Of a DNA stretch of 64,000 nt, positions 23,516 through 36,300 are shown piece by piece. The notes below the pieces were generated by a model. It was not told where the DNA came from and did no database searches. It saw only the letters and a list, made by a program, of their open reading frames with translations. The position numbers and the translations under genes were made by a program. How positions within the stretch are numbered: the first letter of the stretch is position 1; each line of letters starts with the position of its first letter. The stretch comes from Plumapathes pennacea (Eukaryota; Cnidaria; Anthozoa; Antipatharia; Myriopathidae), in assembly GCA_964036295.1 (NCBI GenBank), contig OZ038469.1:15681591-15745590 (forward strand), written 5' to 3'.

Positions 23516-23629
23516 ACACGGTAAAGCAAGCGCAAGAAAATGGAAAAGTTTCCACTCTTGCGCTTGGTTCACAAATTTTACCGTGTAAACTGGTCGCTCG
23601 GGCTTGCGCTTGACTCGTGTGAACCAGCC
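23516..23629. mobile_element. Harbinger-like MITE with TTA duplication
   Basis: Ends gggctgcttcacacggtaaa and the inverse ...gtgtgaaccagcc, with TTA on both sides (23513-23515 and 23630-23632). The interior repeats caagcgcaag. Confidence 0.7.
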
Positions 23630-25078
23630 TTAATGTTCGAAACGTCAGCAAACATTCTTTAAGGCGTTCAGCATATCTACAATAGTCTTGTGTTGATGTA
23701 TTCGTGTTTCACCGCGATGCTGACGAAAAAGACCAGTATTCGATCGTACAAAGTTCAATTTCAAATACTTCTTATTGCCTGGAAAACATTGACAGATATA
23801 GGCCTGAGGTATCACACTGTGTTGCGGTTCGGAAACTTTTCGGCGGATCGTATACCGGTTAATTTAACTACAACAAGATTTTTGTGTTGCGTGATATAAA
23901 TTATCATTATCTGATCTTGCTGGTCTGTCTCCGGTGAGGAAGTACGCGGCGGCTCAGATCTTCAGAAACACTATATTTGCTGGATCTGCTCTAGGAAATC
24001 TTTGTTGCGTGGGCAAAATTTCACACATTGTACAGTTTCTAGTAAAATCACTCACATAAGTTTGTTTCGATAATCTGAGTGAGCCGGGGTGGAGCTTTAA
24101 AATTCGGAAGAAATAATGACTGTTAAGATCCTGCTGCGAGAGAAATATAGTTTCATGCTATTTTTTCATTTTTTCATCTTACCTGAGGAAGTCATCATCC
24201 TGAAGCTTCCGCTCCTCATGATCAGCATACATATGATCAGGCGTTGCTGACTCGTCTATAATTCTTTGGCACATTCCCTTCAAGAATCAATAGCTTCCCT
24301 GAAACATTCGAACAAACACGAGCAACTACGTCTCCAAAATCTGCTGCTTTTTAGTCAAAATCCGTCAATTGTGGCCAGTCTTCAGTTGAGTCCTCATCAG
24401 TAGCCAAGCGATAATCTTATGTAAAATGGCAGCGGTCTAAGAGGATTACAATATCCCGTCCAATTGTTTGTGAGGACTGCGAAGCCCATTACTGACACAG
24501 TAATGAAAAAATTTACCTTTCAAGCATTGTTTCTCTGACGCTGCATGCAGGCCTCGGCGTCATGTTGTATGTCGATTAAAAATGCAAAACAGAAAATGTT
24601 TTGTTGTATCTCAGCGGCATTGATCGCCAACTTCAATAATGTAAAAGTTTTCGGGGGCGTCAGGAAGCAGTTAAAATGCGAGCCATACAGAAAATTATGT
24701 GAAGCAAAATTTAGAATTCAGAATATTTCATGTAGACGTTTTAACCCTAAGACGTACTAATGGGGGGGGGGGGGGGGATACCAAACTTTCAAGAAGAAAA
24801 TGTTTGAGTGATATTATGAGAACTGAGAGATTAAAATCAGCTGTCATCGGAACAGGCTACCAAATGACAAGTTCTCCTTACATGATTATATACTCTGGTG
24901 AGGATAAAAGAGAACATTGAAGTTGATCTGCTGTTAGGAGTAAAAGATTGGAATTAACGAATAAATGATAACTTTATTCAAAGTTCGAGGTTGAGTTCAA
25001 AATTCACCGCTAAATTATACAAATATTATCTTAGTTTGAAAAATGGCTTTTGTTTGTGTGCCATGTAGCGGATGAGCA

Positions 25079-28000
25079 ATGGCACAGTCAGAGGGGGCTA
25101 ACTTCCTGTCAGTTGAGATTGGCAATAACCCATCCATTGGTAGAAAGAGGAGGGTCACATTCATTGAAGAGATTGAGGTGGAGAACTTAGAAAAGACAGA
25201 GGGTGTAGTCCCTGATGAGGAACCCGATGAAAACGCTGACGAGGAAGACGAAGTACCTTCGTCATTTTTGAACACGCCTTTGTGGGATTTTGACGCCGGT
25301 GAAGGTCATGTAAGTAAGACTTTTTTGTGCTTTAGTTTACTTTTTTGAATACCGAGTAACATTCTAACTCATTGGTAGTTTTCAACTGCAGTTTGTATAT
25401 TCTGGGCCCGGTTGTTCAAAGCACAAATTTTGGGTTAGGTCGAAACTTTGTTACTTTTAAACCTAAAAATTAAAAGTTTTCGCTCGCAAAACGACTTCCT
25501 CGCCATGTTTTGAGGAAGAGCAAACTTTTAGTTAGTCTTTGATCAAAAATACCTTGAGGTTTGTTGGCAAAAGCACGAGAGAAAGAGTTTGGTTAATCCT
25601 GGGTTAGCTTAATCAAGGTTCAAACACCCGGGCTCTGATATGTAACTACATTTTTTCTTCTTAATTCCACATTTCAGGACCCTTCAGAAAACACTTTCCT
25701 CGTGTTAAGTCGACAGCTCAAACCTGGTAATATTCAAGTCCACAGATTTAACCAGTCCAAATCTGTGTACCTCTTCGGTCCGTTTCATCCTCTGCGTCGT
25801 TTTGCCATTCGCGTCACTGTCAACCCGTATCCTTTTCTTTTCAACCTTTTTGTGATGGTTGGTTCGTCTGTCTTAATGCCAACGTCAAGGGAAAATTTTT
25901 ATCAGAGAGATTTGCGATCGCCATTGCCATCACCATCACTACCATTAATATCATCGCTATCTACCATAAACGTAATCGTGATCGTGACCGTGACCGTGAC
26001 CGTGATCGTGATCGTGACCGTGACCGTGATCGTGACCGTGACCTTTGACATCACAACTACTACTAATGCTTTCACGTTTGTATTAACTACTATCAGCGGT
26101 GTCCAAGATTGCTCCTCTCTTGTCATTACTTCGTTACACCAGGCCACTACTACAATTAAACATTCTAAGGAATTTGAATCTTCCTGAACTGTTACAGCTT
26201 TTTTGAACTTTTTGTGACCTTCGCTATCATGGTCAACTGTGTCTTTCTTGCTCTCAACGACCCTCCCGAGGAGGCCGAGTAAGTTCTGCTTCTTTGGTCA
26301 CACATGTATGTATACATACCACCTAATTCTCCCAACCTTGCCCTGAACAAAATGTATAAGTAGTGTTGTTGGAAGAATCGATGACCGTTGAATCGAAAAC
26401 AATTGTTAATCCACTTCTATTCGCTTAACTTAAGAAAATATATCTATTTTGGTTCGCCTTTTAGTGTTACAGTAGAACCCCTCGAAGCCTCAAGAGAGGC
26501 GAGAAGTAGTTCGAGACAGCAGGACTCTACCAAGGCAAATTTCCACCAAGTTCGTTTTCAAGGGAAATCAGATTTTGTTCGAGGAAGCGGGAAGTTCGAG
26601 ATAACCGAATTCGAGATAGAGGGGTTTTACTGTGTTTACAATTTGCCTATTCAAGGTGAAACTTGATTACGAAATATTTTTGTTTCACAGGTATTTCTTC
26701 AGCGCCATTTACACGTTAGAGATGTCACTAGTAATCATCTCCAGGGGATTTATCTTCAACAGCCATGCCTACCTTAGGGATTCGTGGAACCTGCTCGATT
26801 TCACAGTTGTAATTCTGGGGTACGTCTAACTTGAGTTCTGTTCATCTAAACCTATAGGCCCGTTTTTCGAAAGTCAATTAAGCTAATCCAGGATTAACGA
26901 AATTCTTTCTCTCGAGCTCTCTCCCAATAAACTGCAGAGTTTTGCTCGAAGACGGATTAGTAAGCTTGTTCCAGCTTAAAACGTTATCAAGAAAGTCGTT
27001 GTGGACGAAACGTTCACGTTTTCAGACTTATAAATGACAAGAAAGTTTAGACCTAATCCAGGATTAGCCTAATCGTGCTTTGAAAAACTGGGCCATGGAC
27101 TCAATTCAAATACCGGCTAATCCATGCTTCTTTTCCAAATTCTGTCGCTAAATCGCTTGGCCAACAAAATGGACAGCTGTGATCAAAGATTAACTAAAAA
27201 ATTGTTCTAGCTCAGAATATATCGACAAAGTTGTGTTGGGAGCGAAATTTCTCATTTTCAGACCTTAGGCCCGGTTCAGACGCCGTTCCTCACATGCGCC
27301 AAACCTAGGGTAATGCAAATTATCTCAAACAATGGAAGAATGACACTAACGTTTAGATGTAACCCACGATTAAGGCCATGATGATACAAGTAATTACCCT
27401 TGAAAGGTTGAATAGTTGTAAGGTTTTTCAAATTATTAATACAGATATTGGCGTCCTGTAGGTACATTACCTTGGCTCCAAAAGTCGCCAACTTTACGGC
27501 GATTCGTGCAGTGCGCGTTCTTCGAGCCCTGAGAACTATATCAGCGATGGAGGGTAAGCTTCAAAACGAGGCTGAGCAATATTCATGCCAAGGAATAAAT
27601 GTGTTCAGAAAAGAATAATAAAAAGAATCGAGCCTCAATTTCTATCAGTATATCAACAAATCGAGTGCATTTTGAAAAAGACCTCAGTTAGAAACTCTGC
27701 TTCCCAAACCGAATAATGTAAAGGAACTTACTTTACGCCAACATGTTGAGGTATAAATATAATTATTGGGATAAAGTGTCATTTTTTGTGAATTTGAGGG
27801 AGAATTAAATCTTCTCACAGTGCACTACATTTCTGTATAGGTAACTGCATACAGAGAGACATGATAATATAAATAGAAATAATTAAGTGTCATTTTTTGT
27901 GAATTTGAGGGAGAATTAAATCTACTCACAGTGCACTACATATAAGTAACTGCATACAGAGAGACATGATAATAGAAATAGAAATAATAAAGTGTCATTT

Positions 28001-30025
28001 TTTGTGAATTTGAGGGAGAATTAAATCTACTCACAGTGCATTACATTTCTGTATAAGTAACTGCATACAGAGAGACATGATAATATAAATAGAAATAATT
28101 AAGTGTCATTTTTTGTGAATTTGAGGGAGAATTAAATCTTCTCACAGTGCACTACATATAAGTAACTGCATACAGAGAGACATGATAATATAAAAGAAAT
28201 AATTCAGAGTTCGAAAACGGAAGCGTCAAGTACCACTGTCGTTTTCGTTGTCAGGTCTTCGGACGATGGTGAACTCTCTCCTTCGGTCGTTAAAGATGTT
28301 GAGTGACGTCTTGGTGCTGTTTCTGTTCTTTCTCTGTGTCATGGCGTTGATTGGTCTGCAGCTTTTTGTGGGTCAGCTCAGAAACAAGTGTGTCTTGACA
28401 ACTCCAGCACAAAACTTCAGCGTTCACCAGGCATTCAATGAGAGTAAGTCGCTAAACGTTTGACATGTATTGCCGACACTGTGACATTGTCCTGTCGTGC
28501 ATTTACAACGTATAAATTAATACAATAAAAATGTAACATGTCCGAGAAGTACGGGAGAGGAGGAGAAGAAGGACGAGGAGGGGGCGTACGGGTGAAAAAG
28601 GGGGAGGGGGAAGCACGGATGAAAAAGAGAAGCGGGGAGCACGGGTGAAGAAGAGAGAGTGCGCGATATTAGAGACAGTCGTACACTATTAGGAATCTGT
28701 GGCAATGCAAAGTAGCAAGACGTAAAACGCAAGCCTCATAATCAAAGTATCTATCCTCGAATCAACCAAATATTGGGAGTGCGGTTTATGTTTGGTTTCA
28801 AATTCTTTAGTAATCATATATTAAAATCTTTATCTGTCCAGGTTTTTGGTACCTCAGCGACGGGGAGCCAGTCGTCTGTGGGAATGCTTCGTCAGCTGGG
28901 TATAACATTGATTTTTTTAACGATATTAGCTTTTTAATGCTATGTTTCATTTGAATTATCATTGTTTCTGTCCCAGATCTTGCCCAGCAAACTACACCTG
29001 CGTAAAGGACGCTGGACCAAACCCTGATTACGGATTCACAAGCTTTGATAACATTGGCTGGGCGCTGCTAATGGCCTTTCAGCTCCTGACAATGGACTAC
29101 TGGGAAAACCTTTATAACAAGGCAAGCATTTCGTATGTTTATGTTACCACATTCCGAACACAAAAATGTCCAATACACCCCACCTTAGTCCGATGGACAA
29201 GTAGGAAATTCAGCTTGACCATCGGTCACCGTCGGTCATCACTTTGGGAGTCTGTATGGGCACTTACAAGTGTCTTGTTTCGTTCTAAAATGTCCGACGT
29301 CAGTTTGTTCATCGGGCACCGTCTATCAACACAGTGGAGGACTGTTGGCACGACACTTGTGTACACTTTTTCACTCACTAAATCTCCATCTGACACCAAA
29401 AAAAATCCATAAAACATTACACAGAACTATGCATGCTTACTCTGCACAGAGATTTTCTGGTTAAATTGATGAGTATTTGTAGAGAAATCTTCGATAAGAG
29501 GTGGCAGGCAACTATGATTTCATCATGTTACATATTTCAACACATAGAGCCGTTTTCGGATGAGTGTCGAAAACCAAAACCAAAGTAATCACACAGGCCA
29601 ATCACAGAGACTGAGAGAAAGCAGTTCAGCCAATCAGAAGCCAAAGTAATTCACGTTTGGTCTTGCGTTTGGTTTTACTTTCCAATCAGCAATGCAAGTA
29701 CACGCCATCGCTTGCGTGAGAAGTGTTTGGTTTTGGTTTTGGTTTTGTTCCTGATTGGTCGAGAAGGCTGCCAAACTTGTGTGGACCAATCAGAAAGCGT
29801 AGCAAACGAAAAACCAAAGCAATCGCACGATTACTTTCGACAGTCATCCGAAAACAGCTCTAATATAACATGTGATGTTCCTTTTAGGTTATTCGGGCGA
29901 TGGGTGCCTGGTATACGTTGTATTTTGTCACAACGATATTCTTCTGTTCCTTCTACTTGATGAACCTGGTCCTAGCTGTGGTGTATCTCTCTTACGAAGA
30001 GGAAATGAAATTTGCAGAGCGAGAG
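25079..30025 (+). CDS. Channel B: N-terminus and domain I, exons 1-9
   Basis: Exons: 25079-25309, 25678-25826, 26198-26278, 26691-26819, 27462-27553, 28255-28443, 28842-28899, 28977-29121, 29888-30025. Exon 1 encodes an acidic N-terminus ([16 protein letters not shown]) starting [15 protein letters not shown]. Exon 3 is S1 ([15 protein letters not shown]). Exon 5 is S4 ([21 protein letters not shown]). Exon 8 is the P-loop ([10 protein letters not shown]). Exon 9 is S6 ([17 protein letters not shown]). The intron after exon 2 has U12 signals (donor GTATCCTTT, branch TTCCTGAAC). The donor after exon 8 is GC (AAG then gcaagc). Confidence 0.92.
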
Positions 30026-32144
30026 GTAAGTGAGACTTATATGGTATATATTTGCCGTTGGATTTTTGATGTGTAGAGCTCAGTGTGAAGGGCCCCTTAA
30101 AGAGACAAGAGACCCACGTAGATATGTGTAACTACTTGAGCTGACTTATATTTTGGTAGTAACTGAGGCTTTTCTTTCAGAAGGAATCGTTGCTAACTAA
30201 CAGCAGTAGTTTTGGTCTGACATATTTATACCTGCTATGCTTTTAATCTTTAGGAGACCAAACGTAAGCTGTCGAAGAAAACCGCTGCGACTTACTTCGC
30301 AGACGAAGAAACTCTACAACACCTTTTTCCTTTGGAGGAAAATCTGATGCAAGAAGGGACTCATGATGGTGGTGAATGCGAGCCTCTACGAGTAACAAAA
30401 TCAAAGGACAACAACCGAACTAAAGCGGAGGCAAACGGAAAAGTTACGAAAAAGAAGTTTGGTCAGCGGTTTTGTTCACTACAACGTTCGTGTGGCGCCT
30501 GCCTGGACAGAATTCCCGGATGGATAAGGCTCCGTGGACGCATGCGTGATGTTATAAGTCATGATTACTTCGACATGATTATTATCACGTTTGTGCTGAT
30601 GAATACCATTGTACTGGCGCTGTATCACCACAACATCAAACCGAAGTTTGAGCTCATTTTGGACCAGTTGAATATGGTAAAATTGACTGTGTTGTAGTCT
30701 CGATAAATATATGCTGGGAAGATGAGTAAAAGCGTGCTCATATTGACCATTGAACAGCGCTCTTTAAGTTTACCTGACTGTTAACTCGGTGCTGCCGACC
30801 AGTAACTCTGTCCCCTTCCATACTTTGAAGAGTTCGTTGCTGATTTTTCCTTGCGCTTTATATCGATCCGGTTTTGATATAGATTCGATGCCTTGGCTTT
30901 GTTACCATGTTAACCGACCCAAACAGTTTTGCGGGCCCACGAACCTTTTGTAGCGCGCTATGAATGATGGCCTTTGGAGCGTTATTTCGATCCTTGGACA
31001 ACCATTGACTTTTCCTTTCTATTTCAGATTTTCACTCTGATTTTTGTGATAGAGATGTTGTTCAAGCTGGTAGCTCTTGGCCCCGTGTCTTACCTGAAGA
31101 GCAAATGGAACGTGTTTGACGGCATCATTGTTATTGCCAGCGTTTCGATCTATTTCAGCGACTCGGGTAACGGAGTCAGTATATTTCGGAGCTTGAGACT
31201 GGTGAGGGCCCAAGAGATAAATTTGGTGATTCAGTAATCCCGAAAGACCACCTTGAGTAATCTTTCAACTGGACACAAATTTCTATCAAACAAACGAACG
31301 ATAAAAGACTCTTCCCCTCACCCCAAAAGATAGCATGCCAAGTTTAGTAGTGCAACTAGTGCGAAAGACGGAGAGAGAAAGCGGTGATAATAATAGTCTT
31401 GTCTTGTTTTAACCGAACATACAATGTCTACTCTTTTAGGCTGTTTTAAATATGTGCCGTGTTGCCTGTATTTCGCCTTACAGTGGTTGTAGGAACGATT
31501 GAGGGCGTCCCTAGACAAAACAACCGTGCGTGGCACAGTTGGAACAGCGATGATTAATATTCTTATTACTATAAAGCTAGTTTCTCACGCGAAACACCAT
31601 CAATTGGATTCCAACGCCATTTGTATTCTCCTTTATTTGTAGATTCGAGTGCTTAACCTTGCCCAGTCTTGGAAAATCATGGGCAAGCTAATAACAGCCA
31701 TGACAAGAAGCATTGGTCCAGTGGGTAACATCACCGTGATATTGGGAGTTATCATCTACATGTTTGCCGTGCTCGGCATGAAGTTATTTGGCGACTCCTA
31801 CACCTCGGACAAGTTTGGTAAAGATGGTGTACCCAGGTGGAATTTCAATGATTTCTGGCATTCGTTCATGCTGATTTTCCGGATTCTCTGCGGCGAGTGG
31901 ATTGAACCGTTGTGGGACGGCATGAGGGCGACGGGTCCCCTGGCCATGTTATTCTTTCTTCCCACTTTCATTGTTGGGAACTTCGTCGTAAGTAGCGCAA
32001 TGCGTTCTGTTCGAGTTCTATCTTTTTATTACTCTCTCTATTTCTCATCCTCCTCTATCTATCCACCCACTATCCTCTATCCTCCATGCATGCACGTTTA
32101 TGGATTTGAAGATAGTAGGCGAGCTCACGTGTTTTTTTGTGTGA

Positions 32145-32196
<52 letters not shown>

Positions 32197-33308
32197 TGAT
32201 CAGGTACTCAACTTGTTCGTGGCCCTTCTTCTGAACGCGTTTGACAGCAGCGACGACGACCCACAAGAAGAGGACGATGAACCGAACGAGTCCAGGCTCA
32301 AAAGAACTTTCAAGAGATTGACGAAGACTAAAAAGACCCGTCTTTTTGTTGCCACGTTTAAGGAGAGGTACAAGTTTTATGAAGTAGAACTGCTTGAGAG
32401 CAACATTTCAATTGTCCCTCCTGGAGAACCTGCGCAGGAAAAACCGGAGAAGAAGCCCACCCGTCGGGTAACAAGTACGTAATTTTTCTCTCCCTTGAGC
32501 CTGATACTCAGGTTGACAAGTACGTGCAGAGCTTTTTTTTATTGGAGCTGATTTATGTCTTGAGCTCTTCTTGCCAAACAATCTGGGCCCGGTTGCATAA
32601 AACAATCAAATGGCCAAAACTGACCAATCACCGCTCCGATCCAAATAAAACTTGGTCAGTGATTGGGTAATTTCGTTGTCACGGTGTACAGTAAATTTCA
32701 AGCAGATCTGATGTAACGCATCGGACTCTTGAGGTCCGATATAGCGCGCGCGCGGACGCGAAAGAGTTGACAATAGGAATAAAATAATTTCCATTGTGCG
32801 GGCGTTAGCGTTTTATGCAACCAGGCCCTGGTATACTTGTCTTCAAGTGATTCTAACATGGAACTGTCTTGGTATTTCCCGCGTCGTGTTGATGCCACAG
32901 ATTGCGCGAGGTCTCGTTGCATCAGAAAACAGAGTTCATCAGAAGACAGGGCCGAGAGTCCAGACAGGTACATTGTGGAGATCGACGACTGTCTGCCAGA
33001 CTGCTGCATGTTCTGTTCGTTCTCGTCCAGAGGACATTTCAAGTGGCTCAAATGGCGTTGCCGAATTCGATGTCTTGTGGAACACAAGTTCTTTGAGTGG
33101 TTTATAATCGCCACAGTGATTTTCAGCAGTTTTGTGCTGGTGGGTTGCTTGATGTTTTTTAATGTTATAATAATACACTTTTCGGGTGACTTTCGAAATT
33201 AATCATGTTTTGCAATTGCTAGTAATAAGAAAATAGGTTACCTAAGGTACATGTGTGTACTGATCTAAAGTAGGGATTGCCATGGGTGAATATAGAGTGA
33301 TGATGTCA

Positions 33309-33341
<33 letters not shown>

Positions 33342-36300
33342 GAAATAATGGATTTTACACATTTCTTTGGAATGCCCCTGTGTTCATTTCTTCGCTTGGC
33401 TATTAGGTATTTGAGGATATTCATCTTCGAGACAAGCCGAACTTGCAGAAAGCCTTGGACGTCCTAAACTACGTATTTGCAGCCACGTTTTCCTTGGAAT
33501 TCTTCTTGAAAATAATTGGTCTCGGAGCTGTCAAGTACTTTTCCTCCGCGTGGAACTGTCTTGATGCCTTTATCGTGTCTGTGAGTTACCTTATTTTGCT
33601 GCTTTCCGTCCCTAAGGGACTCCGCGGACAGAATAAGGGCCCGGTCGCACCAGACTGGAAAGTTAGTAATAACAGTCTGAACAAAACGACGGCTTCTTTG
33701 AAGTTTAGTGGCAACTTACCAACGTATTCGTCGGCAACAAAGTGCCGTTTGCACTTGAAAAGTTGTAAAATGTCGACATTATTTTCGTTAAAGTTACAAG
33801 TGCGACCGAGGCCTAAATTGCAGTCGAATTGTTGGTAATATAATTTTATAGTTTTAATTAATAACCTGTTGTCATTTTTCAGATTTCTCTGGCTTGTCTG
33901 TTTGAAAACAAGCAGCTGTCAGTCTTCCGTTCTCTCCGTACATTGCGAGCATTGCGACCTCTGAGAGCTGTATCCCGACTGGAGGGAATGAAAGTGAGGT
34001 TCTTCAGATCATTTTGTTCCATGTTAGATAGAATGGCCAGATTTAATCCCTTGGTTTGTGCTTATGAGATTGGTAATTTGATAGAGCCGCAGTGGCCGAG
34101 TGGTTAGCACGGTCATTGTTTCATGTGGTGAGTGTAGATTCAATCCCCAATCAAACCAATGAACCTTCGAGGTGCCAAAACCAAGATAGGCACGGTGACG
34201 TAAAAGATCCACTGAGGACGCAAACAAATCTCTCTGACTTTCTTCCGTGCTAAAAGGGCCTAGTAACTGACTTACTGCTGTTGTGTATCCCCTGCCATAT
34301 GAAAATGGCGAAGCGAAAAAAAAAAAAATCTTTTTCTCTTTCAGGTTGTCATCAACGCCTTGTTTGCTGCTATCCCCGGAATTGGAAATGTGCTAATAGT
34401 CTCCTTGCTATTCTGGATAATATTCAGCATATTGGGAGTTCAGCTTTTCTCGGGAAAGTTTTTCAGGTGCATTGATGGAGAAGGCGGTCACGTTTTGGCA
34501 AGCATTGTGCCTAACAAGTCAGAGTGCCTCCGGCAATCAGACAAGTATCGGTGGGTCAATTCCAATATGAACTTTGACAATGTTGTCAATGCCCTCATGG
34601 CTTTGTTTGAAGTGGTGAGTATCATTCTCCCGCACAGAATACATTTTGCCCTATAATTGCGTATGATGAAGGATTTTAATATACAACAATTCACTTTCGC
34701 ATTTTTGTTAGTCAATTCATTTGCCATCTTCCGGAACTCCAAAAACCGAATTGGTCATCCTTATCCACTCGACTCGTTTAAAAATTACATTTAGTTTTAT
34801 TTGACCTAAAATTATTCTTTACCTCTTTTTCCATCGATTTGTCGTATACCATGTCTGCCACAGGTTTTCTTCGACTATTTTTTTGTGAAATTTTGTTGTT
34901 CACTCTCCTTCTGGATTTCTGCAGGCGACATTTGAAGGATGGATTGAAGTCATGCACGATGCGGTCGATGCTACTAAAGTAAGTGACTCAAAAAACATTA
35001 GAACCACTTCTTTTGCCACTGAATGATAATTGAAAAATACATGTTATCCCCGAGCCCTGCGAGGATTTTTAATGTTCTCTTAATTTTCATTTAAGACTGA
35101 CGGAAGGTCCGTTTCTTACGTCAGCTCCTGTCAACACCGCGGGTTTGTTCTGAGCATCGCGAAAGCAAACCAAGTTAAAAGTTGATTTAATCCAGGGCTC
35201 GTTTTTTTGTCTAACGCTGAGTTTTCTTTGCCAAACAAAGGTGGATCATCAACCGGTGGAGGAGAACAACATCGCAGTTTATTTATTCTTCATATCATTT
35301 ATTGTTGTGGGTTCCTTCTTCGTGTTAAACCTGTTTATCGGTGTGATAATTGACAACTTCAACAGTCTCAAGAAAAAGGTAAGCAAACTATAATTATAAT
35401 TTTATAGTATTTTTTTTTATATTCAATGAAATGACTGTAATCACGACAATGCAGATTAAAGAGGCGATAATTTTATGTTTTCCAGTACGAAGAAATCAAC
35501 AGTATGGGAATGCTTTTGACCGACACTCAACGCAAGTGGGTGAATATTCTGAAGGAGGCTGCAAAGAAGAAGCCACTAGCCCGAGGTGTAAAGCCAAAGG
35601 TGCGTTATACATATGCAAATAATAATAATAACAATAACAATAATAATAATAATAATAATACTCACAATAATAATAATAAATAGGATATAGATAAACTGAA
35701 TTTCACTCAAAAAAAGTTTACTTGTTGGGAACTTTAATTTTTTTGATAGTTCAGGAGTTGGACGTAGTATATTTGTGTCAAATTCGTCGAGTCAAGTCTT
35801 TTTCTTGTTTTTTTTTCTTCCCACAGGACCGGTTTCGCCGTACACTGTATGACGTGGTAACAGGCGATAGGTTTGAAGCAGCCATTCTGTCAGTGATCAT
35901 GTTGAATATGGTGACGATGATGATTCAACACTACGACCAATCGGATCAAGTCACAAGTGCCTTACATATCCTTTAAGTGCAACAAACTTTAGTTGGCTAA
36001 AATGGGCGAACTTCAGTCAGTCGAAGTTTGGTTTCAGGGCTAAAAGTTCGGTACCTGAAATTTTGATCAAATAGGTAAAAGTCCTTGAACTTCGATTACA
36101 TTTGACATAAAATGTTCTTCAACTGTCGAAATTTTCTTCTTCAACTATTATTATATTCTGGACAAGAATGGTTTAACAAGATTACAAATCTCTGCGCCTT
36201 GCAAAGACTGGAACTAATCAAAACTCGCATTCCAATTGGAATTTCTCTCGTTGTTGTTGTTTAATTGTGATACGTGGAACAATTTGACCTTCCTTGACGC

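Larger units (their letters stand above)
15097..25078. other. 10-kb head-to-head intergenic region between channels A and B
   Basis: No coding region was recognised on either strand. It must contain the promoter and 5' exons of channel A (minus strand) and the promoter of channel B. Short open frames here are not supported by motifs or splice context. It holds several fold-back elements (15483-15754, 16900-17075, 21885-22068, 23516-23629), a 16-G run at 24763-24778 and long AT-rich stretches. Confidence 0.5.

Noticed and set aside
23347-23613. 88-residue plus-strand frame in the A-B gap
   Set aside because: Its second half is the 23516-23629 MITE and the rest has no recognisable motif.
24763-24778. 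G16 run as a functional G-quadruplex near the channel B promoter
   Set aside because: A homopolymer 300 bases upstream of the start is more simply a mononucleotide repeat, and there is no spaced G-tract pattern.
25702-26187. Open frame with a Val/Ile/Thr repeat tail after channel B exon 2
   Set aside because: The frame reads past the U12 donor at 25827 into the CGTGAY microsatellite. The true exon ends at 25826.
27774-28205. CRISPR-like array
   Set aside because: Units are about 110 bp with no spacer/repeat division and lie in a eukaryotic intron. This is a tandem duplication.
31649-32482. Continuous open frame joining channel B exons 12 and 13
   Set aside because: It runs through a 216-base intron with a GT repeat and T-tract. 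Splicing restores an intact S6 that matches A and C.
34086-34160. tRNA-Ser/Leu gene
   Set aside because: The A and B boxes are present but no acceptor stem or anticodon arm can be formed, so it was called a SINE instead.
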